This document shows, piece after piece, positions 6,906 to 14,283 of a DNA stretch of 19,819 bases. The position numbers were made by a program, and so were the translations under genes. The notes under the pieces were generated by a model that worked only from the letters and a program-made list of their open reading frames with translations, was not told the DNA's origin and made no database searches. Numbering within the stretch: position 1 is the first letter of the stretch; the number at the start of each line of letters is the position of its first letter. The stretch is from Methanomicrobiales archaeon. GTDB taxonomy: Archaea > Halobacteriota > Methanomicrobia > Methanomicrobiales > Methanoculleaceae. The stretch lies in contig JAAYND010000183.1 of assembly GCA_012521035.1 (NCBI GenBank), positions 1 through 19,819 on the forward strand, in the 5' to 3' direction.

Positions 6906-7364
6906 ATGGCAAGAATGTATGCCCGGCGTCGCGGAACCAGTGGTTCCGTCAAACCCTACCGGAAGGAAGCACCCGGGTGGTCCAACACGGATACGGCGGA
7001 GATCGAGAAGATCATCGTTGAGCTCCGCAAAGACGGTATGTCGAGCAGCCAGATCGGCCTTGTGCTACGGGACAAGTATGGTGTCCCCGACGTCAAGCTC
7101 GCTACCGGTAAACGCGTGAACGAGATCCTCCGCGAAAACGACCTTGAGTCCGAGATCCCCGAAGACCTGCGCAACCTGATGCAGAAGGCGCTCGGACTGA
7201 GGAAGCATCTCGCAGAGAACAGGAAGGATGTGCACAACGCCCGCCAGCTCCAGATCACCGAGTCCAAGGTGCGCCGGCTGGGCAGGTACTACGTCAGGTC
7301 CGGACGGATGCCGAAGGGCTGGACGTACAAACCGGAGACCGCGGAGATACTGCTCTCCCGCTGA
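6906..7364 (+). CDS. rps15: 30S ribosomal protein S15, archaeal type
   Basis: A 152-residue protein matching archaeal/eukaryotic S15 (eukaryotic name uS15, S13e), a small-subunit protein that binds the central domain of 16S rRNA. The archaeal N-terminal extension is present (MARMYARRRGTSGSVKPYR, then PGW), followed by the helical core with LRDKYGVPDVK and LRNLMQKALGLRKHL. The conserved C-terminal RNA-binding end has DVHNARQLQITESKVRRLGRYY and LPKGW-like MPKGWTYKPE. The length is as expected for archaea. The start is fixed by GGAGGTG six bases upstream. It is the first gene of a tight plus-strand cluster with a RecJ-like gene (6-base gap), pcc1 and rps3ae, an order seen widely in Euryarchaeota. 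Confidence 0.97.
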   Translation: MARMYARRRGTSGSVKPYRKEAPGWSNTDTAEIEKIIVELRKDGMSSSQIGLVLRDKYGVPDVKLATGKRVNEILRENDLESEIPEDLRNLMQKALGLRKHLAENRKDVHNARQLQITESKVRRLGRYYVRSGRMPKGWTYKPETAEILLSR

Positions 7365-7370
7365 TGGCCC

Positions 7371-8588
7371 ATGTCGCTTGACGCCGCTGCTGCCCGCCTC
7401 GCCGACCATCTCCTCAAGCAGGAGTTTGTGGAGGTGTTTGCGCACCACGATGCCGACGGTATAGCCGCCGCATCCATCCTCTGCCACGCCATGTTCCGCA
7501 AGGGCAGGCGGTTCCGGTTGAGGATTCGCTCAGGCATCACCACGGCCGACGTTCCTCGCGACAGCAGCGTGCTTCTCTGCGACTTCGGGTCAGCGCTATC
7601 AGACCTCCCCGGCGACGTGATGGTGGTAGACCATCACGTGCCGTATTTTGAGGGGGACTACCACGTCAACCCACGCCTTGCGGGTATCGACGGTGACCGG
7701 AACCTCTCGGCCGCCGGCGCGGCGTACATCGTCGCGCAGCGTATGGGGGATAACCGCGACCTCGCGGGGCTTGTGCTCCTCGGTATCATAGGAGACCGGC
7801 AGGATCTCGAAGGACCGAACCGGGAGATATCAAACGACGGTATCGCAAACGGGTTCATCACGCCCCGTCGCGGCCTCCGCCTCCCGGGAAGAGGGCTCGT
7901 CGAGCAGTTCTCGCTCTCGGTCAACCCCTACCTCCCCGGGTTCTCAGGCGTTCCCGAGGCCGCACGAAGGCTGATCGCGGAGGCAACCGACGACGATGAC
8001 GTGGACTACGAGTCGCTCATATCACGGGTCGTCCTTGCGACCGCCCCGGAGGCCACGCTCTCCGCGGTGTACAGGATCTGGGGGACCACATACAACCTCG
8101 GCCGGGAGGTCATCGATGAGGCCTTAAGCCTCGCCGCCGTCGTCGACGCCTGCGGCAAGGCCGGGTCCGGAGACCTCGGTGCATCGCTCTGTCTCCGCTC
8201 ATCTCACGCACTGCAGGAGGCCTGGGAGATCGCCGCCCGCTACCGGCAGGCGGTCATCGCCGGCATCCAGGGGGCACACCGTCTCGACGAGGGAATCGCC
8301 CTCTACGAGGTGGACGACGGATCGGTGGCGAGCGATGTCGCGGACGCCCTTGCAAACGATCTCGACCAGGACGGGCCGGTCTTCGTCGTCGGGCGGAGAG
8401 ACGACCATTGCTCCATATCGGCACGCTGCCCGCCGGGGGTCGATATCGACCTCGAGGCGCTGATGCGGACGGCCGCGGAGGCCTGCGGAGGCCAGGGCGG
8501 TGGACACCACCGGAGGGCCGGCGCCCGGATCAATGCCGGGAACCTGGATCAGTTCCGGAAAGAACTCCTGGAGGCGATCCCCGCATGA
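7371..8588 (+). CDS. RecJ-like DHH-family phosphoesterase
   Basis: A 405-residue cytoplasmic nuclease/phosphoesterase of the DHH superfamily. Metal-binding motifs are intact: HHDADG at residues 25-30, DFGS at about 71, VVDHHVP with the DHH at 87-89, and GIIGD at about 138-142. The C-terminal DHHA1-type substrate-binding motif GQGGGHHRRAGA is near 373-384. Archaeal members include 5'-3' single-strand exonucleases such as the GINS-associated nuclease (GAN) and other RecJ-like enzymes acting on DNA or RNA. I cannot say from the sequence which subgroup this is. It lies six bases after rps15, and its TGA overlaps the ATG of pcc1, so it is translated as part of that unit. Its place beside ribosomal and KEOPS genes is conserved in euryarchaea. 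Confidence 0.9.
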   Translation: MSLDAAAARLADHLLKQEFVEVFAHHDADGIAAASILCHAMFRKGRRFRLRIRSGITTADVPRDSSVLLCDFGSALSDLPGDVMVVDHHVPYFEGDYHVNPRLAGIDGDRNLSAAGAAYIVAQRMGDNRDLAGLVLLGIIGDRQDLEGPNREISNDGIANGFITPRRGLRLPGRGLVEQFSLSVNPYLPGFSGVPEAARRLIAEATDDDDVDYESLISRVVLATAPEATLSAVYRIWGTTYNLGREVIDEALSLAAVVDACGKAGSGDLGASLCLRSSHALQEAWEIAARYRQAVIAGIQGAHRLDEGIALYEVDDGSVASDVADALANDLDQDGPVFVVGRRDDHCSISARCPPGVDIDLEALMRTAAEACGGQGGGHHRRAGARINAGNLDQFRKELLEAIPA

Positions 8589-8809
8589 TCAGGATCGAGG
8601 GCACCATCGAGACACCGCACCGCCACCCGGATTGCGTGGCAGCGGCGCTCGAACCCGACAACCTCACCCTGATCAGGACTCACCCGATCGAGGGAGGTGT
8701 CCGGGCTGAGATCGACGGGACAAAACTCCGGTCGATCATCGCATCGGTGGACGATTACCTCATGAACCTGGCGATAGCGGAGGACATCTGCACGTCGGCA
8801 TCCCGGTGA
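8585..8809 (+). CDS. pcc1: KEOPS complex subunit Pcc1
   Basis: A small protein of 74 residues. Pcc1 is the dimerising subunit of KEOPS (Kae1-Bud32-Cgi121-Pcc1), which installs the threonylcarbamoyl group of t6A at position 37 of ANN-decoding tRNAs. The sequence has the expected alpha-beta layout: a first strand IRIEGTIETPH, a helix with AAALEPDN, a second strand pair LIRTHPIEGGVRAEIDG, and a C-terminal helix KLRSIIASVDDYLMNLAIAEDI that resembles the Pcc1 dimer helix. The start overlaps the preceding TGA as ATGA, which implies translational coupling. Length and its place between recJ-like and rps3ae fit the family well. Confidence 0.87.
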   Translation: MIRIEGTIETPHRHPDCVAAALEPDNLTLIRTHPIEGGVRAEIDGTKLRSIIASVDDYLMNLAIAEDICTSASR

Positions 8810-8836
8810 GAGAGGACCAGGATAGCGCAAAATACG

Positions 8837-8854
8837 GGTTAATCGGTTATATAA
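8837..8854 (+). promoter_or_regulatory. BRE/TATA promoter of rps3ae
   Basis: GGTTAATCGGTTATATAA lies between pcc1 and rps3ae. The TATA core (TTATATAA) is centred near 8850, only about 22 bases before the ATG at 8872. Initiation 25-27 bases downstream of the core would fall on or beside the start codon, so this promoter would make a leaderless or nearly leaderless rps3ae mRNA, in addition to read-through from rps15. Confidence 0.6.
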
Positions 8855-8871
8855 CAAAGAGAAGTGATTCC

Positions 8872-9465
8872 ATGGCAAAGAAGAAACAGGTTGGAAGAAG
8901 GGTGGAAGGCTGGAAGGCCAAGCGGTGGTACCGGGTATACGTGCCCGAGGCCTTCGGCAAAGTTGAGATCGGGGATACCATCTCGGCCGACCCCGAGAAT
9001 ATGGTCGGCCGGGTCATGACCGCGACGCTCGGTGAAGTGGTGCAGGACTACTCAAAGTCCCACATCAAGATGAAGTTCAAGATCAACAACGTGGCCGGGG
9101 ACGCCGCCTACACCGAGTTCATCGGTCACGAGGTGACCCGGGACTACCTGCGGTCGATGGTCAAGCGGCGGGCATCCCGCATCGACACCATCCACCCGAT
9201 CATCAGCAAGGACGGCAAACTCCTGCGGGTGACGGTCGTCTGTCTCACCGTATCGAGGGCCGATCAGAGCCAGGTCCACGCCGTGCGCCAGGCGATCTCG
9301 CAGACCCTGACCGCCCGGGCGGCGGAGAGCGATCTCGAGACCCTGGTCAGGGATATCGTCTCCGGCGATATGGCGCGGGATATCTTCAAGGTCGTCAAGA
9401 CGATCTACCCGATCCGCCGGGTCGAGATTACCAAGTCCAAACTCGAGCAGATCGCGACCGTATAA
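8872..9465 (+). CDS. rps3ae: 30S ribosomal protein S3Ae (eS1)
   Basis: A 197-residue small-subunit protein of the archaeal/eukaryotic S1e (S3a) family. The lysine-rich start MAKKKQVGRRVEGWKAKRWY, the following VYVPEAFGKVEIGDT, the NVAGDAAYTEFIGHEVTRDYLRSMVKRRASRID core and the C-terminal KTIYPIRRVEITKSKLE are characteristic. I use the ATG at 8872 because family similarity begins at MAKKK. An upstream in-frame ATG at 8806 would overlap pcc1 and translate its promoter. Upstream purine-rich bases (AGAGAAG) are only a weak ribosome binding site, and the TATA box close by suggests leaderless initiation. An oligo-T tract 15 bases after the stop ends the cluster. Confidence 0.96.
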   Translation: MAKKKQVGRRVEGWKAKRWYRVYVPEAFGKVEIGDTISADPENMVGRVMTATLGEVVQDYSKSHIKMKFKINNVAGDAAYTEFIGHEVTRDYLRSMVKRRASRIDTIHPIISKDGKLLRVTVVCLTVSRADQSQVHAVRQAISQTLTARAAESDLETLVRDIVSGDMARDIFKVVKTIYPIRRVEITKSKLEQIATV

Positions 9466-9479
9466 GGTCAAATAACCCC

Positions 9480-9487
9480 ATTTTTTC
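9480..9487 (+). terminator. oligo-T terminator of the rps15-rps3ae cluster
   Basis: The sequence ATTTTTTC begins 15 bases after the rps3ae stop. A T6 run in this position is the usual archaeal intrinsic termination signal. It separates the ribosomal cluster from the next gene. Confidence 0.6.
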
Positions 9488-9530
9488 TGGAATTTCCCGC
9501 GTGTAGCAGAGCCCCGAGCAGCCGTCCGAT

Positions 9531-9540
9531 GAGTATATGC
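9531..9540 (+). promoter_or_regulatory. TATA box for the gene at 9576
   Basis: GAGTATATGC is centred near 9536. Initiation about 26 bases on, near 9562, would give a short leader starting with GGAG at 9563-9566, nine bases before the ATG at 9576. The ATG at 9537 falls within this element, which argues against it as the start. Confidence 0.45.
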
Positions 9541-9575
9541 TCCATGACCGGCATACCCCGACCGGAGTTACGATC

Positions 9576-9992
9576 ATGACAGGCTACCAGCAGTTCAGGG
9601 ACGTGCGGTGGGCGCGGGTGGCTACCATCCATCCCGCGACCCCGGAGGAGGAGATGATGGCTCGCGGGAGTATCCGGAGGATGCTTATCGAGTTCCACCG
9701 GGAGTGGACCACCCTCCGGGAGCGTGAGGAGGGCACGGCCTGGGTCCCGGCCGCAAACGCCCTGCTCGACCGCTACTCGCACGGCCTCTACGACATAATC
9801 TGCGATATCGAGGCGGTCATCGGAGAGGACCTGGCGGTGACGATCCGGTGCCTCTCGGCCGATATGATCAAGACGACAAACATCCTCATCATGACCGGGT
9901 GTGAGGAGGAGTGCCGCAGGCGCGGCGATGCCCTCGCAAAGGAAGCGCTCCGCCACGCTGAACGCTGCCTGGCGAAGTTCACAGGCCGGTGA
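9576..9992 (+). CDS. unrecognised 138-residue helical protein
   Basis: I do not recognise this protein. The translation is 138 residues, charged, with no signal peptide or membrane helix, and looks mostly alpha-helical. Its middle and C-terminal part contains ALLDRYSHGLYDIICDIEAV and LAVTIRCLSADMIKTTNILI, and it ends in a strongly basic/acidic helix (EEECRRRGDALAKEALRHAERCLAKF). Four cysteines occur but without a CxxC pair. An ATG further up at 9537 is in frame, but GGAG at 9563 and the TATA-like element favour 9576. Codon and base use match the neighbours, and the frame is far longer than chance between well-supported genes, so it is probably real. It stops 49 bases before apgM on the same strand and may share its transcript. 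Its function is unknown. Confidence 0.75.
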   Translation: MTGYQQFRDVRWARVATIHPATPEEEMMARGSIRRMLIEFHREWTTLREREEGTAWVPAANALLDRYSHGLYDIICDIEAVIGEDLAVTIRCLSADMIKTTNILIMTGCEEECRRRGDALAKEALRHAERCLAKFTGR

Positions 9993-10041
9993 CCTTCATG
10001 CAGGGAAGAGTAATCAGGTTCCGGATCTCAAGTTCTTCCCG

Positions 10042-11277
10042 ATGATTGCAGAGAAGGTACTCTTCCTGGTACTGGATGGAATATCCGACCGCCCCTGCGA
10101 GGCGCTCGACGGGCAGACCCCGCTTGCCGCCGCACGGACCCCGGTCCTCGACCGCCTTGCATCAGAGGGCGTATGCGGGATCATGGACACGATCGCTCCC
10201 GGTATACGCCCGGGGTCGGATACCTCCCACCTCGCCCTCCTCGGCTACCCCCCGCAGGACTACTACACCGGTCGCGGTCCGCTCGAGGCCGAGGGAACCG
10301 GCATCCACATGACCGCCGGGATGATCGGGTTCCGGTGCAACTTCGCCACAACCGATGAGAACGGTCTCGTCACCGATCGCCGGGCCGGCCGGATATCGGG
10401 GACCGCTCCCCTCGCCCGGGCGATCCGGGAGGGCGTGGACCTCTCGGCGCTCGGTGTCGGGTTCAGGTTCGAGTCGGGCGCCGGCCACCGTGCCGCGCTC
10501 GCCCTCACCGGGGAGGGGTTCGGTGATGCAGTCTCATCAAATGACCCTAAGGCGGAGGGGGCGCGACCGATTGCGATCAGGCCTCTCTCCGATGACCCCG
10601 CCGACGAGAAGACCGCCCGGGCCTGTAACGAGTTCATCCGCCAGTCCACTGAGATCCTCGCCCGCCACCCCCTGAATGTGCAGAGGGCGAAGGAAGGACT
10701 GCCCCCCGCAAACCTCCTCCTGATCCGGGGGGCCGGGAAGATGGGCGCGTTCCCCTCGTTTCGGGAGCGCTACGACCTCTCGGGGAGCGTCATATCCGCG
10801 GCCACCCTCATATCCGGCATCGGGAAGGCCGTGGGACTTGAGCACATACCGGTGCCGGGGACGACCGGATCGGCCGACTCCGACCTGGACGCCAAGATGA
10901 AGGCGGTGCTCGATGAGCTCGAGCGGAAAGACTTCGTCCTCGCAAACATCAAGGGCGCAGATGAGGCCGGCCACGACGGAAAGGCGGTGGAGAAACGCGA
11001 CTTCATCGAGGCCATCGACGCCGCGCTCGAACCGCTGCTCGCGCTCACCGATACCCTGATCATCATCTGTGCGGACCACAGCACCCCCTGCTCGGTCATG
11101 GATCACAGCGCCGACCCGGTACCGGTCGTCATCAGGGGACCGGGGGTCAGGATCGACCGGGTCGACCGGTTCGACGAGATCTCGTGTGCCGAAGGTGGCC
11201 TCAACCGCATCCGGGGTCGCGACATCATGCCGATAATTCTCGATCTAATTAATAAGAGTCATAAGTATGGCGCATGA
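10042..11277 (+). CDS. apgM: archaeal-type 2,3-bisphosphoglycerate-independent phosphoglycerate mutase
   Basis: A 411-residue cytoplasmic enzyme of the alkaline phosphatase superfamily interconverting 3- and 2-phosphoglycerate in glycolysis and gluconeogenesis. The N-terminal metal-binding motif is VLFLVLDGISDRP (Asp about 12). The serine nucleophile motif PGSDTSHLALLGY lies near residues 57-69, then YTGRGPLEAEGTG. The middle part has LIRGAGKMG and the C-terminal metal ligands are in NIKGADEAGHDG and CADHSTPC-x4-HSADPVPVVI. The length is typical of the archaeal branch (about 400) rather than bacterial GpmI (about 510). The frame is open well upstream, but similarity begins at the ATG at 10042. 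No good Shine-Dalgarno is visible before it. The archaeal family also relates to phosphonopyruvate decarboxylase-like proteins, but the motifs favour the mutase. Confidence 0.92.
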   Translation: MIAEKVLFLVLDGISDRPCEALDGQTPLAAARTPVLDRLASEGVCGIMDTIAPGIRPGSDTSHLALLGYPPQDYYTGRGPLEAEGTGIHMTAGMIGFRCNFATTDENGLVTDRRAGRISGTAPLARAIREGVDLSALGVGFRFESGAGHRAALALTGEGFGDAVSSNDPKAEGARPIAIRPLSDDPADEKTARACNEFIRQSTEILARHPLNVQRAKEGLPPANLLLIRGAGKMGAFPSFRERYDLSGSVISAATLISGIGKAVGLEHIPVPGTTGSADSDLDAKMKAVLDELERKDFVLANIKGADEAGHDGKAVEKRDFIEAIDAALEPLLALTDTLIIICADHSTPCSVMDHSADPVPVVIRGPGVRIDRVDRFDEISCAEGGLNRIRGRDIMPIILDLINKSHKYGA

Positions 11278-11293
11278 AAATTATACCGGGTAA

Positions 11294-12142
11294 ATGGATT
11301 CAACAGGAGACCACGACTGGATCAGGGGCTGCACCCTCCCGGACAATACCGAACTCCAGGAGAGGACACTCAAGACCGATCAGGATATCGTCGTAGGGGA
11401 CCGGTGCCGGATCGATTACGGTCTTTCGGGCAGGGAGATCGTGGTCTGTGAATTCTGCAAGATCAACGGAAACATCATCGCAGGCTCGGATGCCCGGATC
11501 GACAACTGGTGCGAGATCGGCGGCGACGTCGTCGTGGAGGAGGACGCCTACCTCGGCGAGGGGGTGAAGATCCAGGGGAAACTGGTCGTCAAAGGCGATC
11601 TCGATATCGGGGATAACGTCCAGATCGAGCGCGGGTTTGAGGCGAAAGGCTGGATCTCCATCCGAAACCCGATGCCGGTCATCATATACATCGTGATGTA
11701 CCTCGTGGCCGTCCTCGGGATCGAGAGGGAGGACGAACTGGACACAATCCTTGAGAAACTCTTCGGCGATGACGAGTTGCTCTCCGGGACGCCGCTGATG
11801 ATCCCGGCCGGCGCCATCCTCAACATGCAGACCTTCTCGGTGCCCGGGAAGATGACGATCGGGTCGGGATGCCGGTTGCACGGGAACATCCGCGCCGGGG
11901 CGATAACAGTCGGCGGGGATACAACAATCTTCGGGAGTCTTCACCTGCAGGATGGCGCGAGCATCGCCCCGGGGGTGGTCGTCCACGGCGACGTCCAGAG
12001 CGACGGCGATGTCACGATCGAGGAGGGAGTGCATATCCTCGGGAGTGTCTCCTGCCGGGCCCTCACCCTGCACGAGGATGCCCGCGTGGACGGGATCATC
12101 CGGGCGCCGGGTGGCCTGAAGATCGAGAGGCGAGAGAATTGA
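11294..12142 (+). CDS. bactofilin-like / hexapeptide beta-helix protein with internal hydrophobic segment
   Basis: A 282-residue protein dominated by short beta-strand repeats of a right-handed beta-helix. Residues 28-125 hold one run (DIVVGDRCRIDYG, CEFCKINGNIIAG, GGDVVVEEDAYLGEGVKIQGKLVV, GDLDIGDNV). Residues 165-278 hold a second (GKMTIGSGCRLHGNIRAGAITVGGDTTIFGSLHLQ, GVVVHGDVQSDGDVTIEEGVHILGSV). The pattern matches polymer-forming bactofilins and, more distantly, hexapeptide acyltransferases; no catalytic His of the acyltransferases is obvious. Between the two runs, residues 127-143 (MPVIIYIVMYLVAVLGI) are hydrophobic enough to enter a membrane, followed by an acidic stretch. That is unusual for bactofilins, which normally have one beta-helix with short tails. 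It lies 16 bases after apgM and overlaps the next gene. A polymer or membrane-linked scaffold is my best guess. Confidence 0.75.
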   Translation: MDSTGDHDWIRGCTLPDNTELQERTLKTDQDIVVGDRCRIDYGLSGREIVVCEFCKINGNIIAGSDARIDNWCEIGGDVVVEEDAYLGEGVKIQGKLVVKGDLDIGDNVQIERGFEAKGWISIRNPMPVIIYIVMYLVAVLGIEREDELDTILEKLFGDDELLSGTPLMIPAGAILNMQTFSVPGKMTIGSGCRLHGNIRAGAITVGGDTTIFGSLHLQDGASIAPGVVVHGDVQSDGDVTIEEGVHILGSVSCRALTLHEDARVDGIIRAPGGLKIERREN

Positions 12143-13026
12143 AGGTCGCAGATATACTTGAGGTCGACGGATGCCGGATGGTCGAACCGTCGTTTGCTGA
12201 GCTGACGATAGATGCCTATACAACCCTCCTGCTCCGGGCGATGACGGATGAAGGCGTCTCGGTGGCCGATGAGGCAGAAGAGGCGATGACGTTTGTGGAT
12301 GAGGGACGTCTCCTGGTCGATGAAGAGGGTGAACCGCTCGCTCTCGCACTGCATGATACCCACGGGTGGCATGTCGCCTCGTTCCTCTTCCGGAGCGCGA
12401 CACTCGCCGCGATCGAGTATTTTGAGAAGGTCGGCGGTGATATCTACCAGGAGGACCGCGCCCTGTGGCTCTCTGCGGTCCGCGAATACTACAGCCTCGA
12501 TATCTGCGAAAACGTCACCCCCGCGCTCGAAGACCTCTCCCCCGGCAGGGAGGGGATGCTCCGCGACCTCATCAGTGAGGTCTGGGGCGACCGGCCGGGA
12601 ACCCTCTGCCTCGACTGCTGCTGCGGGTCCGGCGTCGGCACCGCAGCCCTCCGGGCATCCGGGATGCAGACGCTCGCCTGCGATAACGATCCCGCCCTCC
12701 TCGCACTCGGGCTCTCCCGGGGCCGCCTCCTGCCCGCCGAGACGATGTGCATCGACGCACGGGAAGCATCCCGCTACATCGAGCCTGCACCCCTCGGGAC
12801 CATATTCATGGCCGGCGAGATCTACTCTTACAACAAAGACCTCTGGGAACCGATCGTCGCGGAGGTGCTCGCCCTCACCGATGAGGTACTGATCACCGTC
12901 GGGACCGAACCCGAGGCCGCCCTTGTGGAGGAGTGGTGCACCGGCCGGGGGTGGAGTGCCCGGGTCTTTGAGAACCCGCGTGACCCCATATACGACCGAT
13001 GGTGCTGCGTCGCAGACCGGGCATGA
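12139..13026 (+). CDS. SAM-dependent methyltransferase-like protein (TTG start)
   Basis: A 295-residue cytoplasmic protein. A Rossmann-type methyltransferase motif I is visible at about 156-167 (LCLDCCCGSGVG), then ACDNDPALLALGL as motif II near 179-191. The N-terminal 130 residues form a separate acidic region with no recognised fold. The substrate is unknown. The start is inferred: TTG at 12139 overlaps the TGA of the previous gene and is preceded by GAGG eight bases up. The next in-frame ATG (12178) would drop the segment KVADILEVDGCR, which looks like true coding sequence. The overlap ties its translation to the bactofilin-like gene, so the two products probably act together. The triple cysteine in motif I (DCCCGSG) is odd. 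It could also be a non-catalytic SAM-binding protein. Confidence 0.8.
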   Translation: MKVADILEVDGCRMVEPSFAELTIDAYTTLLLRAMTDEGVSVADEAEEAMTFVDEGRLLVDEEGEPLALALHDTHGWHVASFLFRSATLAAIEYFEKVGGDIYQEDRALWLSAVREYYSLDICENVTPALEDLSPGREGMLRDLISEVWGDRPGTLCLDCCCGSGVGTAALRASGMQTLACDNDPALLALGLSRGRLLPAETMCIDAREASRYIEPAPLGTIFMAGEIYSYNKDLWEPIVAEVLALTDEVLITVGTEPEAALVEEWCTGRGWSARVFENPRDPIYDRWCCVADRA

Positions 13027-13038
13027 TTTTATCCCCCG

Positions 13039-13061
13039 CCCGGGTTAATATATAACCCGGG
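13039..13061. promoter_or_regulatory. palindrome with 9-bp arms enclosing the TATA box of the MFS gene
   Basis: CCCGGGTTA and TAACCCGGG are perfect inverted arms separated by ATATA. The centre (TTAATATATAA) is a good archaeal TATA box. An initiation point near 13076 would give a leader of about 37 bases before the MFS start at 13113. A protein bound to the palindrome would block TBP, so it could be an operator. Alternatively the hairpin could help end the upstream methyltransferase transcript. Confidence 0.55.
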
Positions 13062-13112
13062 GTATACAACGCCCGGTTTCAGGATCTCTCCTCGAAGAAT
13101 GGTATATCACTC

Positions 13113-14279
13113 ATGAATACTGCGAAGCGCATCTACAACGTCCTGTTCATATCGGTCTTTGCCACCATGCTCGGACTCGGCGTCGTCAGCCCGCTCCTCC
13201 CGATCTACGCAGAAAGCCTGGGCGCGACCGGCATCTGGCTCGGCATCATCTTCTCGGCCTTCGCACTCTCCCGGTCGATATTCATGCCGATCATCGGCCG
13301 GATATCCGATCGACGGGGGCGGAAGTGGCTCATCCTCATCGGTATGTTCTCTTATGCGGCTCTCTCGCTTGGCTACCTCATCGCCGGCAGCGTCTACTCG
13401 CTCACTGCCGTCCGCTTCGCCCACGGGATAGCGTCAGCCATGGTCGTCCCGATAGCCATGGCCTACATAGCAGACCTCTCTGAGAAGGGGAAGGAGGGGA
13501 GCCACATGGGAAACTTCTCCATATCGATGTTCCTCGGTATGGGGATGGGGCCGCTCCTCGGCGGGTTTCTCAACGACGCCTTCGGCATGCCGTCGGTCTT
13601 CTACGCCATGGCCGGCCTCTCGGCGTTTGCAACACTCCTCGTCGCTATATCCCTTCCGGAGGCAAGACCGGGCCTCTCCAGAAACCCGGTCGAGGATCCC
13701 GCCCCTATGCGGGAGATCGTCCGGCTACCGGTCATGCGGGGGATCGTTGTCTTTGGTTTCATCAGCGCTCTCGGCCGCGGAGGCATGATGGTCTTTATAC
13801 CGGTCTTCGGTCCCCTGATCGCGATCAGCCCTGCTGAGGTGGGTATCGTCCTCTCTGCAAACACCTTCCTTATGGCGCTCCTCCAGGTGCCGGTCGGGAG
13901 GTTCACCGATAGAGGGAACAAGATCGCCCTGATCGTCGCAGGTTCGAGCATAATAGCCATAGGTCTTATCGCTATACCATTATCCGGCTCGTTCTGGCCC
14001 CTGATCGCGACGACCTCCCTCATAGGCGTCGGGGGCGCTGTCCAGCAACCCTCGATCATGGCCCTGACGGTCGATGCCGGCCGGACCATCGGTATGGGGA
14101 CATCGATGGGCGCCTACAACACGGTATTTGGTATCGGTATGATCATCGCGCCGCTCCTCGGCGGAGTCTTCATGGACTTCATCGGCGTCGAGGCGGTCTT
14201 CTATGTGGGCGGCGCGATAACCTTCGTCGGGACCGCGGTCTTTGCCGCTATGATGCGGAGGCGCGGTCAGGCTGCCTGA
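13113..14279 (+). CDS. MFS transporter, 12-helix drug/solute efflux type
   Basis: A 388-residue integral membrane transporter of the major facilitator superfamily. About twelve hydrophobic helices are spread evenly along the chain. The loop between helices 2 and 3 has a clear motif A, GRISDRRGRKWLI (near residues 63-75). Helix 4 starts with a motif-B-like RFAHGIASAMVVP. The halves are joined by a charged loop near residues 190-205, and a second, weaker motif-A counterpart (GRFTDRGNK) marks the loop after helix 8. The length is normal. The pattern resembles drug/proton antiporters, but the substrate cannot be stated. It is preceded by its own TATA element inside a palindrome, so it is probably transcribed apart from the methyltransferase gene. 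Its stop lies four bases from the stop of the convergent helicase gene. Confidence 0.9.
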   Translation: MNTAKRIYNVLFISVFATMLGLGVVSPLLPIYAESLGATGIWLGIIFSAFALSRSIFMPIIGRISDRRGRKWLILIGMFSYAALSLGYLIAGSVYSLTAVRFAHGIASAMVVPIAMAYIADLSEKGKEGSHMGNFSISMFLGMGMGPLLGGFLNDAFGMPSVFYAMAGLSAFATLLVAISLPEARPGLSRNPVEDPAPMREIVRLPVMRGIVVFGFISALGRGGMMVFIPVFGPLIAISPAEVGIVLSANTFLMALLQVPVGRFTDRGNKIALIVAGSSIIAIGLIAIPLSGSFWPLIATTSLIGVGGAVQQPSIMALTVDAGRTIGMGTSMGAYNTVFGIGMIIAPLLGGVFMDFIGVEAVFYVGGAITFVGTAVFAAMMRRRGQAA

Positions 14280-14283
14280 CACC

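Noticed and set aside
9537..9575. Upstream ATG at 9537 as the start of the 138-residue protein
   Set aside because: It lies inside the TATA-like element GAGTATATGC and has no ribosome binding site. The ATG at 9576 has GGAG nine bases upstream.
11300..12403. Long minus-strand open frame (about 367 codons) opposite the bactofilin-like and methyltransferase genes
   Set aside because: The translation is a run of Asp, His, Pro and Arg without protein-like order. The plus strand carries a clear beta-helix pattern and a methyltransferase motif over the same bases.
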